Source of the DNA: Trema orientale | Taxonomy: Eukaryota > Streptophyta > Magnoliopsida > Rosales > Cannabaceae | Direction: 5' to 3' | NCBI GenBank assembly: GCA_002914845.1 | Contig: JXTC01000008.1 | Location: 944,861-1,008,860, forward strand | Length of the DNA stretch: 64,000 nucleotides | Part shown: piece after piece, positions 1 to 19,302 of the stretch | Layout: every line of letters begins with the position of its first letter | Position numbering within the stretch: the first letter of the stretch is position 1 | The notes under the pieces: generated by a model | Databases searched by the model: none | What the model was told of the DNA's origin: nothing | What the model saw: only the letters and a program-made list of their open reading frames with translations | Translations under genes and position numbers: made by a program

Positions 1-2247
1 ATAACCTATTAAATGACACTATTTTACTTTTTTTATTCTAAAAAAGATTAATCAAGTGGGTGATAACGTTAAATATCATAACGGAAAAGAAGAAAAAAGT
101 TTCAATAAAAAAAATATTCTAACCAAGATAAAAAGAATTATAAGAAAACAATTTAACAAAAATATTTTTAAAAATCCACAAGAAAATGAACAAAAAAATA
201 TAAAAGATAAAAAGAAAAAAAAGAGTGGGGCACCTAGTAAAATAGCCAAATTTTGGGCCATTTTAAATAGATAGTTTTCAAAATATTATAGCAAAATAGC
301 TTAGTGTGTATATAGATATATATGGAGGACTTCTCAATAGTTTTAATTTTTTTGTGACCATGAATGGATACTAAAAAAAATAGTGATAGTATTAATTTTT
401 TTTTATGCTGATAAATAGCATTAAATATTTTTGACCAACCACCAAACTAATCACCACCGTAGGATATAGATCTAACGGCTTAAACTATTGTAACCATCCA
501 TGGATAAATATTGTTGTAACTATTTAAACCAAATCCATATATATATATATTTATATATGGGTCATGTTTCAATGGAGATTTTTATTTTTGCTCCATTGAT
601 GGGTACTTTCATTTGGACCATTGGATTTTAATCTGATGGTTATAATGGTATTAGTAATTTTATCAAAAAATAAAAATCTAATTAAATATTTTTGACTTAA
701 AAAATTAGTAACCTATATGTGACCTATGAGTTGGAATTTTTTTTTTCCAATCCCTTTTTCATTGTTTTTTCTTTTTTTTCATTCTATTGTTTATTTTTAT
801 TAAAAAATAAATAGAAAAACAAGTAACCATATATATATCTAGATATTTTTTTTCTAAAGAACTAATTGTATATATATTAAATTTTTCATTAAAAAATGAG
901 TCCTTTTTTATAATTTCAAAACTAACATTATATATCCCCTAAAAAAAAAAACTAATGTTATGTAAATATTCTTAAAAAAAAACAACTAACCGTTAATATA
1001 AAACTATTAAATACTAATTTTTTATCAAAATTTTTTCTTAAAAAAATATTCTTTCTTTTTTATAATTTCAAAACTAATATTCCCTTTCATTATAAAAAAA
1101 AAAAAACTAACGTTACATCTCATATAAAAACAAAATTAACATTATCTATATTCTCAAAAAAATTACTTATTCATATTAGTATCATAATATGTTCAAATTA
1201 AATGAAATTTAAAAAATTAAACTTATAAGTTAAAATCAAAAAAAGAAAAGAAATAAATAAAAAAGAAAAATAATTGGATAAAACATTAATTGATCAAAAA
1301 TAGATGAAATTACTTGCTATTGTAGGTCATATTCAACTTGATAATTTTACCCATCTATGGAGCAAAAACAAAAATCTCCATTGAAACATCACCCTTTATA
1401 TATATATAGCAAGTATAAATACTGATTTACCAAGCTAGTATATCCACCGATATAATAGATATAATCGGCTATTTAACAAAATGCGGACGTTTACTATAAC
1501 GTACACAGTGTAATAATAAAAAAGAAATTCACTCTAATTTCATGAAAAAAAAAAAACAAAAAATAAAAAACAATAACACAGCACAAATGTGCCGAGTATA
1601 GTGTTTTCTATTACTGTATTTGTACAGGAAAATCCCCTTATTTTTCTTTAAAAAAAAAAAATCCTATTTACATTTAAAATTTGGAGTACCGCTACCGCAT
1701 ATATGAAAATTTTATAACTTTACCATATCTACATATATAGGAATCCCTTATTATTTTCCATGGGGCACACAACATAAATGTCTTGTGATTACACTTTCAT
1801 GTACTGATTACAACATCAAGCCGCATTGAAACCGACTTACCTAACTAGCTAGGGTCTAACACCCAGAGTACAACAAAAAGATTATAATTCAATGAAATTT
1901 TAACCAGTTTGCTATATCATTCTTTATAATTTAAGGATTTAATAGTTACTTTGATAGAAGCAACTTGTCACTAAAATTTAAACGAAAACCTAGTGGTCAA
2001 AAATAAAATTTTTGTCATAAACTGCTCTTAATTACTTTGTGATAAGATGTGAATTTTCACTTGAATGGAATGAGTCGTACTTTCTCGAAGTATCCATATA
2101 TGTTCTAGTTAACAGCTGATCCATAAAGCTTTGACAAATTTAACACCAGAATTATAAACAAAGATATACGTCGAGGCTCCTCATGGAGAAGTAAAAGAGG
2201 AAATATGGGTCCAACGTTGTACCATTTGAGGTTTGCTTTCCTAGTAT
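1..2247. other. Intergenic, AT-rich, left edge
   Basis: No convincing gene is present. The only open frames are low-complexity Lys/Asn-rich runs. Contents are (TA)n tracts, poly-A and poly-T runs, and a MITE-like inverted repeat at 559-1394, listed separately. The 3' UTR of the GH3 gene probably occupies roughly the last 200-400 bases before 2247. Confidence 0.6.
559..1394. mobile_element. MITE-like element with TIRs of about 45 bp
   Basis: The left end GGGTCATGTTTCAATGGAGA (559 on) and the right end, reverse-complemented, GGGTGATGTTTCAATGGAGA, match over about 45 bases, including TTTTTGCTCCAT and GATGGGTA. The 836-bp interior is AT-rich and non-coding. Both flanks are (TA)n, so a target duplication cannot be read with confidence; TA is possible. 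The superfamily is uncertain. Confidence 0.65.
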
Positions 2248-5200
2248 TTAACTATATCTAGGCTGAGTAGTTAAACCGAAACCGAAAGGAAATAGAGGAT
2301 CATAGTGTCGATCCCCAACATTCATTGGAAGCTGGTCAACGGTCTTGAACCATGTCCTTGCGAGCTTGCCAGTGAATCCATAGTCACCAAACAGAAGGTC
2401 AGCAACACCTTGGCCTTCAGTTCCCGGAAGCCAAGCCGCGACAAGCGCATCCATGGTGGCAAGATAAGGCTGGATCACGACAGGGCGGCCAGACACAACA
2501 ACGACAACACATTTAACAGCTCCACAAACGTTCTTTATAGTGCTCGGACCAGGCTTAGATATTGTCAGGTTCAAGCTGTCACCGGCTGTTTCCGCGTATG
2601 GAGGCTCGCCCACGACGACAATGGCGTAGGAGAATTTGTTCGATTTGACAAAGTCTGAGTCGGGGTTCTTTTTATAGACAACTTGGGTGGTAGGATCAAC
2701 GGTGTTCTTCACTGCCTTGAGGATTGTAGTACCTGTTTGTGAAAATTCAACATTATCAAACACATGTGTTAATAGTAAACTAGATAATCAATGCTTATCA
2801 CTACTTTAATATGCATTTTTCAGAAAGTTGTGACAAAAGATTATATATTTTATGATCATGATCTCAATTCTCTATGCACAAATATGTTTTGAGTATTTGC
2901 ATTCTAGTGTATGCATGCATGCATACATATGGCTAGCTGGCTTTATCATTAGTTAAAGTTTGAAACTAATGCTCATTGTGTAAACATACCAACTGTAAGA
3001 TCATTTCCACCAAGGCCCTGCCATTCAATTGTCCAGCCCCCACATTGATAGCCCAAGTTGTCTGCATGACTTCCTGCGACTAGTATCTTCGTTGCCTTTT
3101 TGGGAAGGGGAAGTAGCGGCTTATTAGCCGATTTTCCATTCTTCAGTAGTACGAGCGATTTTCTTACGGCTTCCCTTGCCAATTCTCTATGTTCCTGTAC
3201 AAAACCAAGGTGAACTTTAAACATGTCAAACTACGTGAATGTATACTGCTGATTTTGAAATGAGAAAACCAAAACAATAACAGACCTTACTGCCAAGCTG
3301 GTTGGCCAGACTAAGATCAGCAAGCGGGTTCTCAAAGAGGCCCATGACCAACTTAACCCTCAGGATCCTCTTCACTGCATCATCAATCCTACTCATGGGG
3401 ATGATATTTTTTTTCACTAGGTAGGTTAGATCATCAATGAACTCAGTAAAGTTATAGGGAACCATGATCTGCAAGTGCAACCATCCCAGATACAGACATT
3501 TGTCAATAAGAAATTTCGGTCTTCGTACAATCAGTAGTCAAAGTAGTATACATGTGACAAGTTCAAATCATTACTGAATTTTGACTAACCATGTCTATTC
3601 CAGCACTAACTCCAGCTTCAACTGAATATGGATAGTTAGCATGGGGAGGTGAAGTAATTCTGTCAATACCCTGCCAATCAGATATGACAAATCCCTGTAA
3701 CACCAAAAAGAAAAAATGTTATTCCTACTATCTCCATTCATTAACACATTCCAGAAACTTGTGGCCAGTATTTCAACAATTTATATACACAATATTTGTT
3801 ATTTACCCTGAATTTCAGTTTGTTCTTCAGAAATCCAGTGACAAGATCGCGATTAGCATGCATCTTTTTCCCATTCCAGCTCGAGTACGACACCATAACT
3901 GTTGCGACACCCTTGCTGATGGAGTTAAAGTATGCAGGCATGTGATTGCTAAGCAAACCATTCCAACTGATGACAGTGTTGTTCTCATTGATGCCCTTCG
4001 TCGTTCCACCGTCTCCTACAAAGTGCTTAGCACAGGCTGCAACTTTTGTTCTGGGCAAATGACAAAGCAGAAGAGCTAGTTTTAAAACCCCATTTGGAAA
4101 CATAGTACACAGAAATAATATTACACCACTTGGTTAAATCAAGATTATATATAGTTTCCTTCCTAATAAGTAATCAACCTGTTAAATTAAAAACATGAAG
4201 CTTGCACATGGTGAGGGTGATCTTTACTACGTCACATATATATGCCCAATTATGACACTTGAAAAATATATAGTCACAGACTAGCTCAATGACATTGAAG
4301 TTCTATGATATCTTAAATCAACATCAGCAAATCAAACCTATTAAATCAGTAAGTGTCATGTTCTACTTTTGAAAGACCAACTTGGCCTACCACATGACTG
4401 ACAGCTTTTAACCTCAAAAATGTTAAAAAGAGATTAGCAAATATTTTTAAACCATGTAAAGCTGAAACTAATGTGCTCCAGCTAATCTTTGACTGTAAAA
4501 ACATAATTATTGAAAAAGATGGGCCCAGGAATTATTTTTTGCTTCTGTCATTTATTGATGCTTGTCATTAAGTGGAAAAGATGGGCCCCAGTAAGGAATG
4601 CAATGTTAAATAGTAAATACCATTAAGCTATGCTTTCATCATATGACAATGAAATAAAATGCAGATGACTTCCAGATTTAACCGCATTCATAAGTTAAAT
4701 ATCACCTTGATGGTTACATAAAAATATGCAAGATGGCATCATCATTACATAAAAGTAAAAATCTCTTCCGACCCAAAATGATTTTAAACAAAATTTTATA
4801 ATAGTTATGATCGAAAAACTATAGTGACGTGAGTGTTAGGGACCTACAATAAATCTATCATGGTGAAAGATTAGACAGACACGTTTGTGCTTTGCATTTT
4901 TTGTTGTAATAAAGAAATTTTTATGAAGGTATAAGAATATCAAAAGGAGTCTTACTTTCCAGCAACAAATGGAACACCCTTTGGAGAGTTAGCAGGGAGG
5001 TCTCCTTGCAAACCAGGAATAATCTCAGTCATTGCTTGAACAATCTTATGGTCCTCACTATAGCTTTCGTAGCACCGTCCCCATCTCGGGTCTCTGCAGA
5101 CCTGCAAAAACATTAGTAGATAAGACACTGAAACGATTTCGAATTCGAGGCTTTTCGAAATCTGTATACATAGCATTCAGTAGTATATGACATGGTGCTG

Positions 5201-6824
5201 CTCAATTACCGCAATACATGGAGCAAAGGCATAAGGAATTCCTGTGGCTCTGACTTCGAGGGCTGTTGCCTCTCCAATCTTCTTGATAAGGTTAGGATCT
5301 CTGATAGAGATTGAAACAACAATGAATACACAAAACTTAAAAGATTCTCAACGAAAGAGGTAATTTGGCTATATTTTTTAAAGGCTTTATTTACATTTGG
5401 AATGCATAAATACATTCGACAATATTTCGATCATTTTAGACGAAATCTCGTTTATCCCTTTTTGACATTGTTCCTAGCATGTACGACATGCTATTTCAAT
5501 GTAGGATGATTTTCGATGATATTTAAATGATTCTCTATAAACTTTTATACACATTGGTAGTATTATATGGTCCAAACAAGACTGAGGATATACATTATAA
5601 TCTCCCTATCAAAAAGCCTAAAAATTATAAGAGAGAATGAAACTGTCAGAAACTCTCAAGGACCCAACAAAAGAAGTAGCTTCAATTTTTGCAATAAAAG
5701 TAAAAGGCTTATTTACTTGCCTGGTAACTCCAAGTCCAATATTATGGGGGAAAATAGTGGCATTGTAAACATTGTTGTGGCCATGAACAGCATCAATCCC
5801 ATAGATCATAGGAATTCCAAGGCGAGTAGATAAAGATGCCTTTTGGATCTTATTCACCATTTTGACCCAGGACTTGGCTGAAGCTCTTTTAGCTGGTACA
5901 CTCCCTCCACCGCTCAGTACACTCCCTACCCAAAAAAATAAAATAAAATAAAAATAAAAATAAAAAATCAAACCCAAAAACCATTAATAAAAATTGGTCA
6001 CAAAAACAAAATGATAGGAGTGGTGATCCATCTTGGCGGATAAAATTTGTGTCGTGTCAATATGCATATATAACATGTCTTGTATCTTTTTTTTTTTTTT
6101 TTGATAATACATGTCTTGTATCCTAGTCTAAACAAATCTAATAATTGGGTACCAACACCATACTAACCTAAGAACTATTGACATATTTTACATAAATTCA
6201 TATATATTACAAAATTTTAAAACACCAACGCATTTTAAATTCACATTTACTAAACAATTTTAAAACACCAACACATGTAAAAAAAACACAGATCAAGTAT
6301 CGAGTAATATATTTTGATTTTTTTAAAAAAAGGGCCTTTAAAGAATAAAATTAATTTCCCAACATAGATATTAAGAAAAAAAAAATTTAAACTAAAATAG
6401 ATTATGAGAAAATGTGACAGATATCATTTATTAAACACATGTTCCATTATTTTATGGTGTTTTGCTTTATGACTCAACTCATTTATTGTAGACTCAATCC
6501 TGCTATCTTCGTGTAGTTTCAAATCGTTGTGTTGTGTCTTAAATTACCAATACTCGAAAATAGACGTGACATGAAGATTTTATTTTTGAAAGAGAGTTTT
6601 GTACCAATGAAGTACTTCTTCATCACATCTGGGGTTGCCACAGTACGCTCTATCTGAACCATTTGGCCAATCTTCTCTTCCAATGTCATTCTACTCGAAA
6701 GATCTCTAATTCTTACACCCAATTTCTGTTTTGGGTCTTTGTATTTCGGGTTCCCTGCTACAGTTCCTCCAGCTAAGCAGCATAAGAATAGATAACCCAA
6801 GATGGGTATTGAAAATCTACCCAT
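2248..6824 (-). CDS. Family GH3 exo-beta-glucosidase, secreted, 9 exons, complete
   Basis: Exons in coding order are 6824-6605, 5925-5721, 5300-5210, 5101-4956, 4050-3807, 3694-3590, 3468-3286, 3194-2990 and 2732-2248. They sum to 1884 nt, or 627 aa, the usual size of plant GH3 exoglucanase-type beta-glucosidases. Seen: a hydrophobic signal peptide at residues 1-24 ([16 protein letters not shown]...); an N-terminal barrel with KHFVGDGG at 229-236; the nucleophile motif VISDW, making Asp308 the likely nucleophile; a C-terminal domain from about 399; and GEPPYAE at 508-514, where Glu514 aligns with the acid/base of barley ExoI. Known of the family: it removes glucose from wall beta-glucans and beta-glucosides in the apoplast. 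The start is the ATG directly before the signal peptide; the longer open frame upstream is UTR. Intron 2 has a GC donor. The exact substrate cannot be told from sequence. Gene identity is firm. Confidence 0.93.
5301..5720 (-). other. GC-AG intron 2 of the GH3 gene
   Basis: The family's conserved run GVTRDPNL is kept only if exon 2 ends ...ACCAG with the donor GCAAGT, and exon 3 starts A GAT CCT after the acceptor CAG. A GT donor is available 4 bases further on (CAA|GTAAAT), but it would shift exon 3 into a frame that stops at once. AG|GCAAGT is the known consensus of minor GC-AG introns. The intron is otherwise ordinary and AT-rich. Confidence 0.85.
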
Positions 6825-7240
6825 AGTACCCAAAAATTGAGTTTCTAGTAATCTAAACAAAAAAAAAAAAAAGGAAAAAGAAAAAAAGAGAGTGATTAAA
6901 AATATGTTAAGCAAAAATGTTATGTTAGAGAGAGAGTAATAATCTACAAAAACAATGTTACAGGGATCTACACGTTGATTTAGTGTTATTTCTTTAATAA
7001 TTTTTAATAGTCCCAAATTAAAAAGAACATGTTGATGATTATGAGAAGAGGAAGAAGATTTAGAACGACTTTGAGGATGAACTAACCAGAAGATGAACGT
7101 TACGTTACTACTATTACACCTTCTCTTTTGACAAAAACACAACGCTGAGAACATGGAATGAATGCAAAGATCTAATTCTATTACGTCATGGGCAGGCATG
7201 CATGCATATGTATATAATTATATATATATATACACATATA
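6825..7240 (-). promoter_or_regulatory. 5' UTR and putative promoter of the GH3 gene
   Basis: Read on the minus strand, a long pyrimidine tract ending TTTGTTTAG lies at about 6900-6853, 30 bases before the ATG. It looks like the acceptor of an intron in the 5' UTR. A TATATATATA run lies at about 7212-7234. An RY-type palindrome CATGCATG (7197-7204) and an ACGTCA box (about 7182-7188) lie just below it. These motifs are seen, but their use is inferred, and no donor for the UTR intron was fixed. Confidence 0.35.
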
Positions 7241-9862
7241 CACACTATAAGCATATCCATTGCAAACCAAGATTTAAGGGCTTATATAAGAAATAAATCA
7301 ATTAAAGAATCAGGAAACGAAGACGAGAGATATACTCGACTTTTTTTAGTAAGTGCTTTGTCATCATCGATAAATTAATTAATTAGATTGTGCTAGCAAT
7401 TTTTTTTTTTTTTTACCAAGTCAATTATCTAGGGGTAATCTCTTTTTATTTTGAGGGAAGTCAAACTCTCCGTAATACTAATAACTGATTCATCGTCATT
7501 TTATTGGAATCCAAAATTATGTCCAATTTTTGTGTCTCACCATGTATATAACCTGTTAATCAATGTCATGTAATGTTAAGAGTAAAAATAAAAATAAAAA
7601 TGATAAGATTAAAAAACTATATAGGTATATATATATATATATATAAAAAGGCACTATATAGGCAGTTTCTGGTTTTAAATGATGTGGAATTTAATTTATT
7701 AGATGGATGTGAACGAGACACCAAAATTATATACAGAGGATTGGAGCTTTACTTTGTAGGAGCTGATTTAGTTCATTCAATTAGAAATTCCCGGTGATGA
7801 CATTAAATATATGATAAACTGTTCCATTTATAGAGTAAGTAATCATCTGCCACGTGCTCTTGCAAAAGAAATAAATAAGTAAATAAAGGACTTATTTTTA
7901 GGATAAGATACTTGTAGGATTTTCTATCTTTAGATCCATGGCCACTTATACTCTTGGGATATGTTTATTTTTTTCCTTTTAACTTCCGTTGATTACTTTT
8001 TTTATTTTTAGTTTATCACATCAATTCATGAAATCATCTCAATCTTTAAATGATTAGAATTCCTGTGTGGTCCTTTTTGTCTTCCTATATGGTTCTACGA
8101 ATTCTGTCTACGATATATCCCTTACAATTTTTATTATTCTCAATGATATTCCTATCAATTTTATCAAAATTCATCAAGATTTATTGTATCATTTCCTTCA
8201 ATTTTTTTAAAAAGGTATTTTTCTGTTTTGATAAGTGAAATTTGGACTGTTAAAGAATTCTTCTCTTTATAGTGAAAATAAATAAATGTATTGCGCTGCA
8301 AACATACCATCTCTCATACAAATTAATGTGAATGGTTTGAGTTTGAGTCCTTCCTTTTAAAAAAAGGAAAAATAAAATAAATTTATTGGTATTTTTTTCC
8401 CAACTACATTACACCGGTCACATAGTCACATAGTAAAGGATTTAATTCTAGCCGGTTTACTCCTTGATACTTTGAATGCAAATCATCACGGTACTGGCAT
8501 CCATCAACTTAAATCATGCATATATTTGCTAGTTTTAATACAATTGTAAAAGGGAAATTTTATTTTAAAAAAAATATTTGAATATTAGTTTCTTGTATTA
8601 GTGAATAAAATTCCCTTGCATGAGAGTATATCTCAATGTCGGTAGAAGTCCGAGATCAAATGTATTGTCATGTGACATGTAGTAGCACATATTTGTGTGG
8701 GAATTGTGTTGTATAATCTAAGTGCGAGAATCAAAATAATTACGGAATTGTGAAAATTAGAGTATTGTTTTCACGAGAATAGTGAATTTACTAATTATCG
8801 ATATTGACTAATCCTAGGGTAAATGGGCGAATCTATACTGACTGACTTTCACAAATAGTATGAGTTAAATGAGCAGCAAGTCCCTAACCATTTAAGTTTT
8901 TTATTTAGTAAAAATAAAAATTAAAAAGAAAAAAAAGAAAACTAGCTTCCTACCATTTAACTACTTTTTTTTTGTTTTTATTTGTGCTTTTTTTTTTTTT
9001 TTTTATGTTTTTGTTTTGTCTTGATTTAGAAAGACTTTGACCAAGGTTTCTTCCAGCAAAATTCTCGCAATTGCCAACTTGGGAATATTTAGTTATTTAT
9101 ATTTCTAATTCAGTTTTCTTTAAATGCATGGACTTCTAAATTCATTATTAGGCACATTAGATTTTCCTTTAGTGGAACTTTTAAATTCCTGGAATGTCCT
9201 TAAAAAAAATTTAGAATTATCTCATAACTTCTTCCCAAAAAAAATAAAAATTTGATATTTGAGTAAGTTAAAATGTGACTTATAAGTTAGGTTTTTAAGA
9301 TTTGGAATGTTTAATTGAAATCTAAACATCTTATTATCAATCTGAAGCATCAAATCACGGTTTTTCCAACTTGAAAATCGCATTTCGACTAAAATTTGGT
9401 CCCAGTTGATTGTTCATCCAATCCAATTCATATTTTTTTTGGGCATATTATATCCCCGGATTTTAGAAATTGCATCCAATCCAAATCCACACGAAACTTT
9501 TTAACCAATTCAATCCAATGTGCGAATGTATAAATTGGATTGCTTATTTTTTATCAGTTACTTAAGCCTAATTAATAAGTTGTTATAACTAGGTGGTTTT
9601 TTCTTCTGCATTAGTTATTTTTAGTACAAATTTGAGCCTTTATATTTTAGAAAGTATTAATTAAGCCCTTGGTTTTTTGTTCTGTATTATTTACTTTTAG
9701 CGCTTTGTATTATTTATTTTTAGCACAAATTTAAGCATAGTATTAATTATGTGCTGAAGGTTATACAATAAAATTTTATACCTTATACTACAACTAATAG
9801 AAAATTTTACCATATATATAAATACATATAAAAAGAATGTATAAATTATATATATATAATAC
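7241..9862. other. Intergenic spacer between the GH3 and PARG genes
   Basis: No gene is seen. It contains (TA)n at about 7627-7645, poly-T runs, and several ATCCAATCCAA-type motifs at 9415-9540, which resemble subterminal repeats of old hAT elements but have no ends I can define. A short open frame at 7573-7797 has no recognisable family features. Confidence 0.5.
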
Positions 9863-10160
9863 ACATAGGTAAAAAAAAAAATACCTACTAAATTGGCAAC
9901 TAATATATATATAGGTATTTTTTTTTCACCTATACGTAAGTATTTTTTTTCTAACCGTTGGATCATCATCTAATAATGATCTAACAGTTATAATGATGTG
10001 CATGAAAAGACATGCATTATTAATGTTATTTTTTTTCTTATTTTTTAATATAAAAAATATATATATGATAAATTTTTATTGGCTAAATTGATACCAATGC
10101 ATAATGCTTAGGTAAAAAAAAAAATACCTATTGAATTGGTACCAATACATAGTGCATAGG

Positions 10161-11454
10161 TAAAAGTGGCAAAACGGGCCGGGCCAAATGGGCCGGCCTG
10201 CGGCCCGTCGTTATGGCCCGCGGGCCGGCCCGCATTAGTACAGGCCGCGGGCCGGCTAGGGCCTAAGGTAATTTATTTAAAAAGTTTTTAAATAAATTTA
10301 AATATAAAATTTTTTCTAATACTTATAAATACACATTCACTCACTTTGTTTTTCACACTTTCAAATTTCAATCTAATTCTAAACAATTTTCTTAAGATTT
10401 TTATTTTAAATTTTTTTTATCAAATTATATACTTTCAGCTTATTTAATTATTTATAAATTTTTATCAAATATGAAAAAACCATAATATATTATTTATATA
10501 TTTTTATAAATTTTATTTTTAAATTTCTAATAATTTTAACTAATTATACAAATAATAAACTTATTTTTAAATTTTTTTAAAATTTGGGTCTAGGACGGGC
10601 CGGCCCGTTTTAGCCCGCCAAAAAACCTGGCCCGTTTTGGCCTGTCAAAAAGCCCGACGGGCCAACGGGCCCAGACCGGACCCTATTTTATTTTGGGTGG
10701 GTCTAGGGGTGTTCAAAAAAACCACCAAACCGTGGAAACCGCCCAATCCAATCCAAACCGCCCAATCCGTGCGGTTTTTTTTTTTAAATGGCCGGTTACG
10801 AATTAGAAAATATAAAAACCGACTTGGCAGGTTTGGTTTTCGGTTTTAGAAAAATTCGATTGGATTCAAATCGAACCGGCCAATAAGTTTGTATATGTAT
10901 TTTTTTTTAAATGTATATTAATAGTTTAAAATTTAAGCTTATTCATTCTAATTGAGTAATGATTTCTCTTAGCTTATTTAGGACTATGTTGCTTAAGACT
11001 CTTATAATATTTTAGACTTTAAATCTTGTTGTTGTGATATGTTTAAGATTAAAGATTTTAAGTTTACTATTCAATTTTGATTAAGTTGTAAGTTGTAACT
11101 AAAATTTAAGTTTACTATGACTTTCGATTTGGTTATAGCTTTTAACTATGTTATGGTTTCGTTTTATATTTGGACTTTATGTTTTAGATGAAATATAATT
11201 TTGATATGAGCTTAGTTGATATTATATTAATTCAAATTTTGTAAGTTTTCAAACTGCAGAAACCGCCCAAACCGGCCGCAAAAATGTAGGTGCGGTTTGG
11301 CCGGTTTGAATCCACAAACTCAAACCGCACGGATTGGTAAATCGGCCAAACCGTACATTCGGATTGGTTTCTGGATTGACGATTTAGACCGTCCAAACCG
11401 GCCATAAACACCCCTAGGTGGGTCGGCCCAGGCCCGCGCATTTTGCTACCTTTA
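10161..11454. mobile_element. hAT-like non-autonomous element (outer of nested pair)
   Basis: The left end TAAAAGTGGCAAAACGGGCC and the right end ATTTTGCTACCTTTA are inverted repeats. The subterminal regions are full of GGGCCGG/CCGGCCC words (10180-10265, 10595-10680, 11418-11440), the style of plant Ac/Ds-like hAT elements. The flanks TGCATAGG and TGCAGGTA look like a degraded target duplication. The interior has no coding sequence. Another element sits inside it at 10704-11416. Confidence 0.65.
10704..11416. mobile_element. hAT-like MITE with perfect 8-bp TSD (inner of nested pair)
   Basis: The terminal inverted repeat is TAGGGGTGTT at 10704 and AACACCCCTA ending at 11416. The sequence GGTGGGTC directly precedes (10696-10703) and directly follows (11417-11424) the element, a perfect 8-bp target duplication as hAT transposases make. 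Subterminal AACCGCCC and ACCGGCC words repeat on both sides. The 713-bp element is non-coding; short open frames inside it are repeat translations. Confidence 0.85.
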
Positions 11455-11591
11455 TGCAGGTAAAAAAGAATACCTATTGGTGCCCATATATATTGTGAAT
11501 TAGATTTGGAGCTGTTATTTTCAAGATGAATTGAGCGATTTGGATTGAATCCAGCGGATTTTAAATGTCCCTATCTCGACTAGATCAAATT

Positions 11592-11976
11592 TAGGGGTGG
11601 CAATATAGGTCATGACACGATAACACGACTCGAAACCCGCACGATTAGCTGAAACTACTTGACACGAAATTGACACGATTAAGTAATTTTTTAATAAATT
11701 ATATTAAATAATTATTTTCAAAAAAATATTTTTTCATGAATTTCTTGTAAATAAAATAAAAAATATAAAGCTAATGAACTAATTTCTCTTACTATAGTAA
11801 AACTTAATTAAAAAAATCGAGTAAACTAACAATTATACTATTTATATAAGTTTTGAACCATCAATCTGCACGTCGTTTTCATTAAATAAGTGCACGTAGG
11901 TTAACCTGTACACGACACGATTTAATTAGATTAAACACGACACGACACATATTGCCACCCCTAATCACCACCCCTA
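11592..11976. mobile_element. hAT-like MITE with perfect 8-bp TSD, upstream of PARG
   Basis: The left end TAGGGGTGGCAATAT matches the inverted ATATTGCCACCCCTA at 11949-11963. The flanks carry a perfect duplication, ATCAAATT, at 11584-11591 and 11977-11984. The right terminus has a small repeat, so CACCCCTA occurs twice (ending at 11963 and 11976); the TSD shows the outer one is the true end. ACACGAC words recur in the subterminal parts. The 385-bp element is non-coding and lies about 120 bases upstream of the PARG TATA box. Confidence 0.88.
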
Positions 11977-12094
11977 ATCAAATTGTCCAATGGAGCATCT
12001 CGATTTGGAACACAGTCGGTTGTCTATTTAGCCGAGTGTGGCATTTTGGACTTTTCTGAGCCACATCGGGGGAAAAAAAAAAAAAAAAGTCTTC

Positions 12095-12101
12095 TATATA
12101 A
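12095..12101 (+). promoter_or_regulatory. Putative TATA box of the PARG gene
   Basis: TATATAA lies 95 bases before the start codon, just after a run of A and before a mixed-base leader. A transcript start near 12125-12135 would give a 5' UTR of about 65 bases. This rests on position and sequence only. Confidence 0.5.
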
Positions 12102-12195
12102 CCGTTTACTGCCAATTTGCCATGGCGGTTGTTTAATCTTTGGACCAAGTTCAGAGAAGAGTAGACTGGACTAGACTAGAGAGAAGTTGTTAAAA

Positions 12196-19302
<7,107 letters not shown>

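Larger units (their letters stand above)
9863..11490. mobile_element. Cluster of AGGTATTTTT-type MITEs, split by hAT insertions
   Basis: Two abutting copies of the MITE family seen intact at 44716-44967 are present. A partial end lies at about 9863-9900 (ATACCTAC...ATTGGCAAC), then a fuller copy from about 9903 on, with the internal ACCGTTGGATCATCATCTAA block and the TGCATTATTAATG block. Its right end is repeated and is cut at 10160/11455 by the nested hAT-like element. It resumes as AGGTAAAAAAGAATACCTAT and ends at GGTGCCCAT near 11487, just as the 44.7-kb copy ends. It is non-coding. Confidence 0.65.

Noticed and set aside
56..274. 72-aa open frame at the left edge
   Set aside because: Low-complexity Lys/Asn/Ile composition from AT-rich DNA, no homologous features.
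6825..7199. Extension of GH3 exon 1 to a 226-aa open frame
   Set aside because: The added N-terminal part is unlike the family, while the ATG at 6824 is followed at once by a normal signal peptide. A pyrimidine tract with TTTAG lies just upstream, which suggests a UTR intron.
10637..11441. Open frames rich in Pro/Arg/Gly within the nested elements
   Set aside because: They arise from GGGCCGG and ACCGCCC subterminal repeats of the hAT-like elements.
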